Program-made: the position numbers and the translations under genes
In this document: one piece after another, positions 9,369-18,941 of the stretch
How the letters are laid out: every line of letters starts with the position of its first letter
How positions within the stretch are numbered: the stretch's first letter is position 1
The notes under the pieces: generated by a model
The model's database searches: none
Told to the model about the DNA's origin: nothing
The model's input: only the letters and a program-made list of their open reading frames with translations
Assembly: GCA_902520645.1 (NCBI GenBank)
Contig: CABYOP010000009.1
Coordinates: 1 to 33,195 of the forward strand
Reading direction: 5' to 3'
DNA length: 33,195 bases
Origin: an uncultured Pelagibacteraceae bacterium
GTDB lineage: Bacteria > Pseudomonadota > Alphaproteobacteria > Pelagibacterales > Pelagibacteraceae

Positions 9369-10019
9369 ATGTTAAAAATTTTTAAAATAATTTTTATATC
9401 TTTATTTTTATTTAGTTCTGTAGCTGCTGAGAATATAAAAATTTTTGAATTCACTGAGAAAGAGCTCTCAGAACTAGAAGTACGTAAAGTAAGAGGTGCA
9501 GATAATAAAACTAATTACTCTGTTGGTTTAAACGAGAATGGTAATTTTTTATTAGCTATAGCAGATAATGCTGCTTCAGGTCTCGGTAAAGAGATAAAAA
9601 TTAACCTCAACAAAACCCCATTTATTAACATTACATGGAAAATAGAGAAGGATTTAAGAGGAATTAAAGAAAATACCAAAAAAGGGCATGATTATGCAGC
9701 TCGTGTTTTTGCAATTAAAAAAACAGGGGCTACACCTTTATCAAATAGAGCAATTAATTATATTTTTTCTAGCAATAGTGAAGTGGGTGAAAACTGGCCA
9801 AGTCCTTATACTAAAAAATCAATAGATAATGTATTAGCTTCTACAAAAAAAAATTTTAACGAATGGGTTACAGTAAAAGCAAATGTTAAAGAAGATTTTA
9901 AAAGATTTCATGATCTAGATGTTGATGAGCTTGATGGGCTTGCAATAATGGCTGACACAGATAATTCAAAAAAGAAATCAATTTCTTATTTTCAAAATAT
10001 TTATTTTTCAGAAAATTAA
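9369..10019 (+). CDS. DUF3047-like secreted protein
   Basis: Signal peptide; HDYAARVFAI, GENWPSPYTKK, EWVTVKANVKEDF, DGLAIMADTDNS motifs characteristic of DUF3047. Confidence 0.75.
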   Translation: MLKIFKIIFISLFLFSSVAAENIKIFEFTEKELSELEVRKVRGADNKTNYSVGLNENGNFLLAIADNAASGLGKEIKINLNKTPFINITWKIEKDLRGIKENTKKGHDYAARVFAIKKTGATPLSNRAINYIFSSNSEVGENWPSPYTKKSIDNVLASTKKNFNEWVTVKANVKEDFKRFHDLDVDELDGLAIMADTDNSKKKSISYFQNIYFSEN

Positions 10020-10171
10020 AACTTCAAATATTTATCTAAAATAAAACTTAAAAAAGATAACAAAATAGCTGCTATAATATCTGCTATTGGAATAGCATTT
10101 GGGAAGCCAAAGTTCCAAATAATTACACCAATTAACCATATTATATAAATTTTTATTGATGAACTTACAAC
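10016..10171 (-). other. Stop-to-stop open stretch encoding a small membrane protein-like sequence without an ATG/GTG/TTG start
   Basis: Reads VVSSSIKIYIIWLIGVIIWNFGFPNAIPIADIIAAILLSFLSFILDKYLKF*; two hydrophobic segments around NFGFPNAIPIAD; upstream in-frame stop at 10172-10174. Confidence 0.4.
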
Positions 10172-10214
10172 TTAGTTTCTATTTAATTATAAAAATTTTT
10201 GATAATATATTAAC

Positions 10215-10628
10215 ATGCCTAAAAATTTTAATCATAAGATTAAGGTTTATTATGAAGATACTGACGCGGGTGGTGTAGTATATTATGCAAATTATCTTAA
10301 ATATCTTGAAAGAGCCAGAACAGAGGCCTTGATCAAAATTGGCCTAAGCAATCTCAAGATCAGAAACATTTTTAAAGCCTTAATAATAGTCAAATCGTGT
10401 AACATTGATTATAAAAAATCAGCTTATTTAGAAGACGAGCTAAATATAAAATCTTATATACTTTCTCTTACAAAGACATCATTTGTTATGAGCCAAACTA
10501 TTATTAAAAACAAGATAGTAATAGTTGAGGCTAAAATACACTTAGTTTTTGTAAATGAAAAAGCTAAACCAATAAAAATTCCAAAATTGGTTGTAGATAA
10601 ATTTAAACCTTATATTTCTAACTTTTAA
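10215..10628 (+). CDS. ybgC: YbgC/FadM-family acyl-CoA thioesterase
   Basis: YYEDTDAGGVVYYANYLKYLERARTE hot-dog thioesterase signature. Confidence 0.9.
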   Translation: MPKNFNHKIKVYYEDTDAGGVVYYANYLKYLERARTEALIKIGLSNLKIRNIFKALIIVKSCNIDYKKSAYLEDELNIKSYILSLTKTSFVMSQTIIKNKIVIVEAKIHLVFVNEKAKPIKIPKLVVDKFKPYISNF

Positions 10629-11304
10629 TAGTAGACATTTTTTTTGCTTTTTTAAATAACTTAATCATCATTTTTTCTGAAATTACTTTAGTGTTTACAT
10701 TTCTTGGACTTGGATGATAGCTAGAAATTAAATTTATGTTATTTGGTAATTGATAGATTTTACCATGAGCAAATTTTATTTTTTTTGAAAAGTTATAATT
10801 TTTTTTGTAAAATTTAACACAATTATCAAAAGCTACCTTACCAAGTGCTACTATTGTTTTTAAATTTCTTAAATTTGATAACTCAGAGCTAAAGTATTTT
10901 GAACAATTATTTAATTCTTCTTTATTTGGCTTGTCTCCAGGTGGAACACACTTCAGAATATTAGTGATATAGGTAGATTTTAATTTTAGACCATCTTTTA
11001 AATTAAGAGAATATGGTTGATTGGATATATTTGTTTTATGTAAACATTTAAATAAAAAATCACTTGATTTATCACCTGTAAATGGTCTACCTGTTCTTGT
11101 CCCACCATGTGCTGCAGGTGCCAAGCCTAAAATAAGAAGTTTTGAACTTGATTTACCAAATCCTGTAACGGGTTTACCCCAATAAGTATCATTAATATTT
11201 TGTTTTCTTTTTTCAGTAGAAATTTTTTTAATAAAATTGATTAATCTTGGACATTCATTGCAATTTATAATTGTTTTATTTAACTTTTTAAATTTAATAT
11301 TCAT
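10618..11304 (-). CDS. Family 5 uracil-DNA glycosylase (UDGb-type, Fe-S)
   Basis: GLAPAAHGGTRTGRPFTGDKSSDFL and SSYHPSPRNVNT motifs; candidate Fe-S cysteines in NCNECPRL and LKCVPPGDKPNKEELNNC. Confidence 0.85.
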   Translation of the reverse strand: MNIKFKKLNKTIINCNECPRLINFIKKISTEKRKQNINDTYWGKPVTGFGKSSSKLLILGLAPAAHGGTRTGRPFTGDKSSDFLFKCLHKTNISNQPYSLNLKDGLKLKSTYITNILKCVPPGDKPNKEELNNCSKYFSSELSNLRNLKTIVALGKVAFDNCVKFYKKNYNFSKKIKFAHGKIYQLPNNINLISSYHPSPRNVNTKVISEKMMIKLFKKAKKMSTIKS

Positions 11305-11306
11305 TA

Positions 11307-11864
11307 ATGAAATTTTTAAAATTTATTTTAATATTATTTATATCTTTAACCACGCTTGTTAAAGCAGATTCAAAAAAAAATATAATTGAAAACTTAAAAG
11401 TAGGAGGGAAGTTAATATTTATTAGACATGCTTATGCACCTGGTGGGGGAGATCCTGAAAATTTTAATATTCATGATTGCTTAACCCAAAGAAATCTCAG
11501 CGCAAGTGGCAGAATACAGTCCAGAAAAATTGGTAATTTTTTTACAGAAAATAAGATTAAAATAGAAAAGGTGTATTCTAGTGAATGGTGTAGGTGCAAA
11601 GAAACTGCCTCTTTAGCTTTTGAAAATTTTAAAACAAAGAGTTTTTTGAATTCTTTTTATAGTTCAAAATTTGCACAAAATAAAAATTCACAAATGAGAG
11701 ATTTCCAAAAATTTTTATTAGATTGGGACGAAAAAACTAATTTAATTTTTGTAACTCATTATGTTGTAATTTCTGAGATATTAGATTACCCTTCTTCTTC
11801 GGGAGAAATAGTAATTTCAAACAAAAATTTTAAAATCATTGATACTTTAGAAATAGAGTATTAA
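11307..11864 (+). CDS. Histidine phosphatase family protein, secreted
   Basis: Signal peptide; LIFIRHAYAPGG (RH motif), SGRIQSRKIG, SSEWCRCKETA, LIFVTHYVV. Confidence 0.85.
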   Translation: MKFLKFILILFISLTTLVKADSKKNIIENLKVGGKLIFIRHAYAPGGGDPENFNIHDCLTQRNLSASGRIQSRKIGNFFTENKIKIEKVYSSEWCRCKETASLAFENFKTKSFLNSFYSSKFAQNKNSQMRDFQKFLLDWDEKTNLIFVTHYVVISEILDYPSSSGEIVISNKNFKIIDTLEIEY

Positions 11865-11873
11865 ATTAAATTC

Positions 11874-12011
11874 ATGTCCTCTAAAAGAGCAATGCGACAA
11901 GCACAAAAGCAAGCATTTGCTAAACATCGGTCTAATATCACTAATAGTAGATTTAACTTAAAGAAAAAAAATATAATAAATAAAAAAAATAAAGATAAAT
12001 TGAAAGATTAA
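11874..12011 (+). CDS. 45-aa highly basic small protein, hypothetical
   Basis: Not in the ORF track: MSSKRAMRQAQKQAFAKHRSNITNSRFNLKKKNIINKKNKDKLKD*; ATG 9 nt after the upstream stop; 4-nt convergent overlap with the next gene. Confidence 0.5.
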   Translation: MSSKRAMRQAQKQAFAKHRSNITNSRFNLKKKNIINKKNKDKLKD

Positions 12012-12451
12012 CTTTGTTGATCAAATTTCTCAATTTTTTTACAAGTTGATATTTTTGAAATACCCTCAATATCATTTAAAACTGACTTCATAAATATTTC
12101 TGGTTTTTCTTTATAAAATAATATTTGAGTGTAGAACTGAGGATAGCCGTGCTTTAGGGTAAAAATTTTGCCATTTTCTTCGTAAATATTTCTTACATAA
12201 GTGTTTGATTTTTTAACACTAAGGTCAGTTATTCTATATTTCTGGTAAGTTTTTTCATTGTAAACATAATTTCTAGTCATAAGTAATTCATTAAGATTTA
12301 AGATGTATTCATTTTTTAAAAATACATCTTCTTTATGATCACACTTACTTAATACTATTATTTCCGAATAACACTTAGTGAAACTAAACATTAAAGTAAA
12401 AATTACTAAAAAAAATTTTTTTAAATTACTCTTTTTCATTTTTATCAGCAA
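12008..12451 (-). CDS. Hypothetical secreted protein
   Basis: 147-aa ORF with N-terminal signal-like segment KKFFLVIFTLMFSFTKCYS. Confidence 0.6.
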   Translation of the reverse strand: MLIKMKKSNLKKFFLVIFTLMFSFTKCYSEIIVLSKCDHKEDVFLKNEYILNLNELLMTRNYVYNEKTYQKYRITDLSVKKSNTYVRNIYEENGKIFTLKHGYPQFYTQILFYKEKPEIFMKSVLNDIEGISKISTCKKIEKFDQQS

Positions 12452-12599
12452 AAAATAATGCGATTAAAAATATGATTGTCCATATAAAAACACCAATAGT
12501 TTTAATGAATGATGTCTCTGCGGCCCAGACCTCAAGAAAAAGGGCACCAATTATTATTCCAATAGCATAAATAATACTAATTAATTTTACTTTACTCAT
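12426..12599 (-). CDS. 57-aa small membrane protein, hypothetical
   Basis: Not in the ORF track: MSKVKLISIIYAIGIIIGALFLEVWAAETSFIKTIGVFIWTIIFLIALFFADKNEKE*; two predicted TM segments; overlaps the start of the downstream minus-strand gene. Confidence 0.6.
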   Translation of the reverse strand: MSKVKLISIIYAIGIIIGALFLEVWAAETSFIKTIGVFIWTIIFLIALFFADKNEKE

Positions 12600-12607
12600 A
12601 CAGACCT

Positions 12608-12859
12608 TTATTCTTTAATTTGATTTTTTTTGAATAAAGACATTCCATTATTTATCTTGTATTCATAAGACTCATTAAAGCTCTCAAGCTGCCAGCCTGA
12701 TAATCTTTTTTTTATTGACTCTAGATTGTTTTTTTTCCAATCATCAGTTGTATCATCTTTCTTCCATATTTGCTTTTCTTCATTGCTTCTTCCACATCCA
12801 TAACAATACCCTGTAGAAGGATCTGTTTTGCAAATGCTTATGCAAGGTGAAATAATCAT
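12608..12859 (-). CDS. DUF1289-like small cysteine-rich protein
   Basis: SPCISICKTDPSTGYCYGCGRSNEE matches the DUF1289 cysteine pattern (CxxxCxxD...CxGCxR). Confidence 0.8.
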   Translation of the reverse strand: MIISPCISICKTDPSTGYCYGCGRSNEEKQIWKKDDTTDDWKKNNLESIKKRLSGWQLESFNESYEYKINNGMSLFKKNQIKE

Positions 12860-12916
12860 TTTTTAAAAGTAATATAAAATTAGTCAGATAAATAGATAAT
12901 TTTTGAGTATTTGTCA

Positions 12917-12945
12917 TTGGACAAATAGTTTCAATAATATATAAA
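12917..12945 (+). promoter_or_regulatory. Candidate sigma70-type promoter for tRNA-Leu
   Basis: TTGGAC (12917-12922), 17-bp spacer, TATAAA (12940-12945), ending 14 nt before the tRNA start. Confidence 0.5.
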
Positions 12946-12959
12946 ACCTCGTAATTTGT

Positions 12960-13044
12960 GGGGCGATGGCGGAATTGGTAGACGCGTTGGTCTTAGGAAC
13001 CAATATGGCAACATGTGAAGGTTCGAGTCCTTTTCGCCCTACCA
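12960..13044 (+). tRNA. tRNA-Leu (anticodon TAG), CCA encoded
   Basis: Acceptor GGGGCGA/TCGCCCT, anticodon stem TTGGT-CTTAGGA-ACCAA, variable arm, GGTTCGAGTCC T-arm, 3' ACCA. Confidence 0.93.
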
Positions 13045-13054
13045 TTAAAATATT

Positions 13055-14485
13055 ATGAAAGTCACAATAGAAAATAAAAAAGGTTTAAACAAAGATCTCA
13101 AAATTTTAATCGATAAAGAGACAATGAACTCTTATATGGACGAGAAGTATGAAGAGATTAAAGGGACTGTAAATCTTAAAGGTTTTCGACCAGGAAAAGT
13201 TCCAAAAGAAGTTTTAAAAAGACAATTTGGTAAGGCTGTATTTGGAGAAGTTTTAGATAAAGTTTTAAAAGATACTTCAACAAAAGCTTTAGAGGAAAAT
13301 AAAATAAAACCAGCTGGTCAGCCTAAGTTGGATCTAAAAACTTATGGAGAAGATAAGGAGCTAGAATATGTATTATCAGTTACAGAATTACCTAAAGTTG
13401 ATATTAAATCATTAGAAAATATAAAGTTTGATCAATACACTGTTAAAATTGATAATATTGAAACTGATAAAAGAATTAAGGAAATAGCAAAAAACCAACC
13501 AAATTTTAAAGATACAAAACCTGAAACGAAAGCTGAAGAAGGTGATCTAGTTTCTTTGGATTACAAAGCAACAGTGGATGACAAAGAATTTAAGGGGAAT
13601 GAAGGAAAAAATACTCAATTAACTCTAGGAAAAGATTTATTCCTAAAAGGTTTTGATAAGCAGTTAATTGGAGTTAAGAAAGATGATGAAAAAATAGTTG
13701 AGGCAATATTACCTGAGAATTTTCCTGAAAAAAATTTGGTAAACAAAAAAGCTAAATTTAATTGTAAAATTTTAAATGTAAAACAACCAGAAGAAGTTAA
13801 AATTGATGATAATTTTGCAAAAAATTTAGGCGCGAAAGATTTAAAAGATCTTAAAAATTTAATTTCAAGACAAATAAATGATGAATACAAAAACTCACTC
13901 GATCAATTATCAAAAAATCAGATTTTAAAAGAAATAGAAAAGATTAAAGTTGAAGAAGTTCCTGAAAATCTCATCCAGGAAGAAGTTAAAATTCTCTCCC
14001 AAGGAATGCCAGAAGATGAAGCAAAAAAAAATAAGAAAACTTTTGAGGAAAAAGCTAAAACCAGGATTAAAACTGGATTGATCTTAAATGAATTTGGAGA
14101 AAAAAATCAGATAAAAGTAAGTGAAGTTGAAATTCAGAATGAGGTTCAAAAACAACTTAGGATGATGCCAGGACAAGAAAAAATAGTAATGGATTTTTAT
14201 CAGAAAAACCCATCCGCTATTGCTAGCTTAAGAGGAACAGTATACGAAGAAAAAATTTTAAATTTAATCAAAGAAAAAGGTAAAGCAAATAAAAAGGAAA
14301 TATCAAAATCTGAAGCTGAAAAAATTTTAAAAGAAGCACATGAGCATAGTCATGATCACGATCATGAAAAAAAAGATAGTAAGAAAAAGTCTGAGGCAAA
14401 AACTGCTAAAGAAAAAAAACCTACAACAAAAACAGCAAAATCAAAGCCAGCTGCTAAAAAATTAAAAAAAGTTAGCAAAAAGTAA
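13055..14485 (+). CDS. tig: Trigger factor (ribosome-associated chaperone/PPIase)
   Basis: N-terminal [16 protein letters not shown] signature; PPIase-like and C-terminal domains; followed by clpP-clpX-lon. Confidence 0.93.
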   Translation: MKVTIENKKGLNKDLKILIDKETMNSYMDEKYEEIKGTVNLKGFRPGKVPKEVLKRQFGKAVFGEVLDKVLKDTSTKALEENKIKPAGQPKLDLKTYGEDKELEYVLSVTELPKVDIKSLENIKFDQYTVKIDNIETDKRIKEIAKNQPNFKDTKPETKAEEGDLVSLDYKATVDDKEFKGNEGKNTQLTLGKDLFLKGFDKQLIGVKKDDEKIVEAILPENFPEKNLVNKKAKFNCKILNVKQPEEVKIDDNFAKNLGAKDLKDLKNLISRQINDEYKNSLDQLSKNQILKEIEKIKVEEVPENLIQEEVKILSQGMPEDEAKKNKKTFEEKAKTRIKTGLILNEFGEKNQIKVSEVEIQNEVQKQLRMMPGQEKIVMDFYQKNPSAIASLRGTVYEEKILNLIKEKGKANKKEISKSEAEKILKEAHEHSHDHDHEKKDSKKKSEAKTAKEKKPTTKTAKSKPAAKKLKKVSKK

Positions 14486-14517
14486 TCTCAAGTTGTATAA
14501 GTGAAGTCGAATCAATT

Positions 14518-15129
14518 ATGACAACAAAATTATCTGAATACATGAGCAACCTAGTTCCTATGGTTGTTGAACAATCAAGTAAGGGTGAGAGAGCATACGA
14601 TATTTATTCAAGACTTTTAAAAGAAAGAATAATTTTTCTAACAGGTCAAATTAATGATAATGTAGCTTCACTAGTAACTGCTCAATTATTATTTTTAGAA
14701 GCAGAGGATCCTAAAAAAGAAATTTATTTATATATCAATAGCCCTGGTGGGTTAGTAACAGCTGGCCTTGGTATTTATGACACTATGCAATATGTAAAAC
14801 CTGATATCTCAACTCTATGCATAGGGCAGGCAGCATCGATGGGATCATTTTTATTAGCAGCTGGAACCAAAGGAAAAAGATTTTCATTACCAAATTCAAG
14901 AATAATGGTTCATCAACCCTCAGCTGGTTTTCAAGGTCAAGCTACTGATATTGAGATACATGCGAATGAAGTTTTATCATTGAAAAAAAGATTAAATGAA
15001 ATTTACTCAAAACATACAGGTAAAAGTGTTGATGAGGTGAAATCTGCTCTTGAAAGAGATAACTTCATGACAGCAGATGTAGCAAAGTCATTTGGTCTTA
15101 TTGACGAAGTTGTAGAAAAAAGATCTTAA
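14518..15129 (+). CDS. clpP: ATP-dependent Clp protease proteolytic subunit
   Basis: [18 protein letters not shown] (Ser) and [14 protein letters not shown] (His) motifs. Confidence 0.97.
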   Translation: MTTKLSEYMSNLVPMVVEQSSKGERAYDIYSRLLKERIIFLTGQINDNVASLVTAQLLFLEAEDPKKEIYLYINSPGGLVTAGLGIYDTMQYVKPDISTLCIGQAASMGSFLLAAGTKGKRFSLPNSRIMVHQPSAGFQGQATDIEIHANEVLSLKKRLNEIYSKHTGKSVDEVKSALERDNFMTADVAKSFGLIDEVVEKRS

Positions 15130-15217
15130 TACACAATATATAGAATTAGATTAATCCAAACTTGATTATTAGGAGTCATCTATAATAAAGTATTTAAATT
15201 GATTCGTTTAAAAAATT

Positions 15218-16486
15218 ATGACAACAAATAATAAAAATATACTCTATTGTTCTTTTTGTGGAAAGAGTCAGCATGAAGTTAGAAAACTAATTGCTGGACC
15301 GACTGTTTTCATTTGTGATGAGTGCGTTGAATTATGTATGGATATTATTAAAGAAGAGAGCAAAGATACTTTTGTTAAACATCAAGACGGTCTTCCATCA
15401 CCTAAAGAAATTTGTACAGTCTTGGATGATTATGTAATTGGACAAGCGCATGCTAAAAAAGTTTTATCTGTAGCAGTCCATAATCATTATAAAAGATTAA
15501 ATTACGAGAGTAAGACTAGTAAAAATGTTGAGCTCTCTAAATCAAACATACTTTTAGTTGGTCCTACAGGTTGTGGTAAAACTTTATTAGCACAAACACT
15601 TGCAAGAATTTTAGATGTTCCATTTACAATGGCAGACGCAACTACATTAACTGAAGCAGGCTATGTTGGTGAAGATGTTGAAAATATAATTTTAAAGTTA
15701 TTGCAAGCTTCAGATTACAATGTAGAAAAAGCTCAAAGAGGAATTGTATACATAGATGAAGTTGATAAAATAAGCAGAAAATCCGAAAATCCATCAATTA
15801 CGAGGGATGTTTCTGGTGAAGGTGTACAACAAGCTTTACTAAAAATCATGGAGGGAACTGTTGCGAGTGTGCCTCCACAAGGTGGAAGAAAACATCCTCA
15901 ACAAGAATTTTTACAAGTTGATACAACAAATATATTGTTTATTTGTGGCGGTGCTTTTGCTGGATTAGATAAAATAATTTCTCAAAGGGACAAAGGTACT
16001 TCAATTGGATTTGGTGCTGATGTAAAAAATACTCAAGATAAGAAAACTGGCGAGTGGATGAAAGGACTTGAGCCTGAAGATTTATTGAAATTTGGACTAA
16101 TTCCAGAGTTTATAGGTAGACTACCAATGATTGCTACTCTTGAAGATTTGGATGAAAAATCTTTAATAAAAATATTACAAGAGCCTAAAAATTCTTTAAC
16201 CAAACAATATCAAGAATTATTTAAATTAGATGGTGCTAAACTAGTATTTAAAGAAAATGCTCTTAAGGAGATAGCTCAAAAGGCAATTAACAAAAAAACA
16301 GGTGCAAGAGGATTAAGATCAATCTTAGAAAATATTTTATTAAAAACAATGTACGACTTACCAAGTCAAGAAAATATTGATGAAGTAATTGTTGATTCAA
16401 GCGCTGCAAAAGGTCACTCTCAACCTATTTTGGTTCATTCAAAAGGTGACAGTAAATCTAAGTCAAATAAGACTACAGCGGCTTAA
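15218..16486 (+). CDS. clpX: ATP-dependent Clp protease ATP-binding subunit ClpX
   Basis: N-terminal zinc finger CSFCGKSQ...CDECVELC, Walker [25 protein letters not shown]. Confidence 0.97.
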   Translation: MTTNNKNILYCSFCGKSQHEVRKLIAGPTVFICDECVELCMDIIKEESKDTFVKHQDGLPSPKEICTVLDDYVIGQAHAKKVLSVAVHNHYKRLNYESKTSKNVELSKSNILLVGPTGCGKTLLAQTLARILDVPFTMADATTLTEAGYVGEDVENIILKLLQASDYNVEKAQRGIVYIDEVDKISRKSENPSITRDVSGEGVQQALLKIMEGTVASVPPQGGRKHPQQEFLQVDTTNILFICGGAFAGLDKIISQRDKGTSIGFGADVKNTQDKKTGEWMKGLEPEDLLKFGLIPEFIGRLPMIATLEDLDEKSLIKILQEPKNSLTKQYQELFKLDGAKLVFKENALKEIAQKAINKKTGARGLRSILENILLKTMYDLPSQENIDEVIVDSSAAKGHSQPILVHSKGDSKSKSNKTTAA

Positions 16487-16540
16487 TATCCTTAATATCT
16501 AACAAAAACCTATTGCAAAATAAAATATAATATCCATATT

Positions 16541-18925
16541 ATGACTATGGATGTTAAAATTTCATTACCTCTGCTACCTTTAAGAGACATCGTAGTATTT
16601 CCAACTATGGTTATTCCATTGTTTGTCGGAAGGGATAAATCTATTTCAGCATTAAATGAAGTCATGAAAAAGGATAAAAAAATTATCCTTATTACACAAA
16701 AAAATTCTGAAATTGACGATCCAAGCAAAACTGATGTCTTTATGTATGGATGTGAAGGTAACATTTTACAATTACTTAAACTACCAGATGGCACTGTTAA
16801 GGTTTTAGTTGAAGGAATAAAAAGAGTAAAAATTTTAGATTTTAAAGACAACGAAAAATTTATTACTTGTGATTATACATATTTCAATGATGTTTTGTCT
16901 AAAGATGAGGATTTATTTCCATTAGCAGCTACAGCTTTAAGAAGACTAGAGAAGTTGACCTCTGTTAATAAAAAAATTTCTAATGAAACAATAAATACTA
17001 TTAAACAATTAAAAGACCCATCTCAAATTGCAGATAATATAGCGTCACACATATCAGCCTCAATTCCTGAAAAACAACAAATTTTTGAAACAAACGATGT
17101 CAAGAAAAGATTGAATTCTATAATCAAAATCATGGAAAATGAAACTAGTATAATTGGCGTTGAGAAAAGAATTAGAGGAAGAGTTAAAACTCAAATGGAA
17201 AAAACTCAACGTGAGTATTATTTAAATGAGCAATTAAAAGCTATTCAAAAAGAACTCGGTGAAATTGAAGATGGTAAAGATGAAACCTCGAGCATAAACA
17301 AAGCTATCACTAAAGCTAAGATGCCTAAAGAAGTTGAAAAAAAATGTCTTCAGGAGTTAAAAAAATTAAAAAATATGAGCCCTATGTCAGCTGAGGCTAC
17401 AGTGGTAAGAAATTATTTAGATTGGATGACAGAACTTCCATGGCATAAAAAAAGTGAAGTTGACATTGATTTATCCAAGGCACAAAATACTTTAGACAAG
17501 GACCATTTTGGTTTAGAAAAAATTAAAGAAAGAATAGTAGAGTTTCTTGCAGTTCAAAAAAGAATGGAAAAGATTAAAGGGCCAATTTTATGTCTAGTTG
17601 GACCGCCGGGTGTAGGTAAGACTTCATTAGGGAAATCAATTGCTAAAGCTACAAATAGAGAATTTGTAAGAATGTCTGTTGGAGGCATGAGAGATGAAGC
17701 TGAAATCAGGGGTCACAGAAGAACTTACATCGGTTCTCTCCCTGGAAAAATTATTCAGATGATGAAAAAAGCTGGAACTAAAAATCCTTTAATTTTATTA
17801 GATGAAATTGATAAAATAGGAAATGATTATAGAGGAGACCCTTCTTCTGCTTTATTAGAGGCTTTAGATCCAGAACAAAACACAACTTTTAACGACCATT
17901 ATTTAGAAGTAGATTACGATTTATCAGATGTGATGTTTGTTACAACTGCAAATACACTAAATATACTTCCACCATTACTAGATAGAATGGAAGTCATTAG
18001 ACTTGCTGGTTATACAGAGGATGAAAAAATAAGTATTGCAAATAAATACTTATTACCTAAACAAATTAAAGATAATGGTGTTAAAGAGAAAGAAATGAAT
18101 TTAAGTGAAGATATTATCAAAGAAGTAATAAGAGGCTACACAAAAGAGTCTGGGGTTAGAAATTTAGAAAGAGAAATTTCAAAAATAGCACGTAAAGTAG
18201 TTAAGAAAATAGTTTCTGGAGAAGAAAAGGAAGTTAATGTTAATAACAAAAATTTATCTGATTTTCTTGGTGTACCAAAATTTAATTTTGGAGAACTAGA
18301 AACTGATAACAAAGTTGGTATTGTTGTTGGACTTGCGTGGACAGAGTATGGTGGAGAGATACTTAAGATTGAAACAGTGACCATGCCCGGTAAAGGAAGA
18401 ATGCAAATTACAGGTAAGCTAGGTGATGTAATGCAAGAGTCTGTAAAAGCTGCAAAATCTTTTGTGAGATCCAAATGTTTAGAATATGGAATTATTCCTC
18501 CTGTGTTTGAAAAGAAAGACTTTCATATTCACGTTCCTGAGGGTGCCACACCTAAAGATGGTCCATCAGCTGGAGTTGGAATGGTTACGTCCATTGTATC
18601 TTCAATTACAAATATCCCAGTCAGAAAAGACTTAGCAATGACAGGTGAAGTTACTTTGACAGGTCAGGTTTTGCAAATTGGTGGATTAAAAGAAAAATTA
18701 TTAGCAGCACACCGAGCAGGAATTAAAGAAGTTTTAATACCAAAAGAAAATGAAAAAGACCTTGTAGATATGCCAAAAAAAATAATGGATGATATAAAAA
18801 TTACTCCTGTAGAGCATGCTGATCAAGTAATCAAGATAGCATTAACCAAAGAATTAAAACCTACTGAATGGGTTGAAGTTGATATATCTAAAAAAGACGA
18901 CAAATCTCAAGCTAGCATTCAGTAA
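16541..18925 (+). CDS. lon: ATP-dependent protease Lon
   Basis: LPLLPLRDIVVFP N-domain, GPPGVGKTS Walker A, GATPKDGPSAG catalytic Ser motif. Confidence 0.97.
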   Translation: MTMDVKISLPLLPLRDIVVFPTMVIPLFVGRDKSISALNEVMKKDKKIILITQKNSEIDDPSKTDVFMYGCEGNILQLLKLPDGTVKVLVEGIKRVKILDFKDNEKFITCDYTYFNDVLSKDEDLFPLAATALRRLEKLTSVNKKISNETINTIKQLKDPSQIADNIASHISASIPEKQQIFETNDVKKRLNSIIKIMENETSIIGVEKRIRGRVKTQMEKTQREYYLNEQLKAIQKELGEIEDGKDETSSINKAITKAKMPKEVEKKCLQELKKLKNMSPMSAEATVVRNYLDWMTELPWHKKSEVDIDLSKAQNTLDKDHFGLEKIKERIVEFLAVQKRMEKIKGPILCLVGPPGVGKTSLGKSIAKATNREFVRMSVGGMRDEAEIRGHRRTYIGSLPGKIIQMMKKAGTKNPLILLDEIDKIGNDYRGDPSSALLEALDPEQNTTFNDHYLEVDYDLSDVMFVTTANTLNILPPLLDRMEVIRLAGYTEDEKISIANKYLLPKQIKDNGVKEKEMNLSEDIIKEVIRGYTKESGVRNLEREISKIARKVVKKIVSGEEKEVNVNNKNLSDFLGVPKFNFGELETDNKVGIVVGLAWTEYGGEILKIETVTMPGKGRMQITGKLGDVMQESVKAAKSFVRSKCLEYGIIPPVFEKKDFHIHVPEGATPKDGPSAGVGMVTSIVSSITNIPVRKDLAMTGEVTLTGQVLQIGGLKEKLLAAHRAGIKEVLIPKENEKDLVDMPKKIMDDIKITPVEHADQVIKIALTKELKPTEWVEVDISKKDDKSQASIQ

Positions 18926-18941
18926 GAAATAAACCTTTTAA

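Noticed and set aside
13615-13890. Minus-strand ORF inside tig
   Set aside because: Antisense to a conserved gene; no independent support
15162-15186. Possible promoter upstream of clpX (TTGATT...TATAAT)
   Set aside because: Perfect -10-like hexamer but a spacer of only 13 bp; AT-rich background makes TATAAT common
16510-16851. Minus-strand ORF over the lon start
   Set aside because: Antisense shadow of the conserved Lon N-terminal domain
18136-18474. Minus-strand ORF inside lon
   Set aside because: Antisense shadow; sequence mirrors Lon codons
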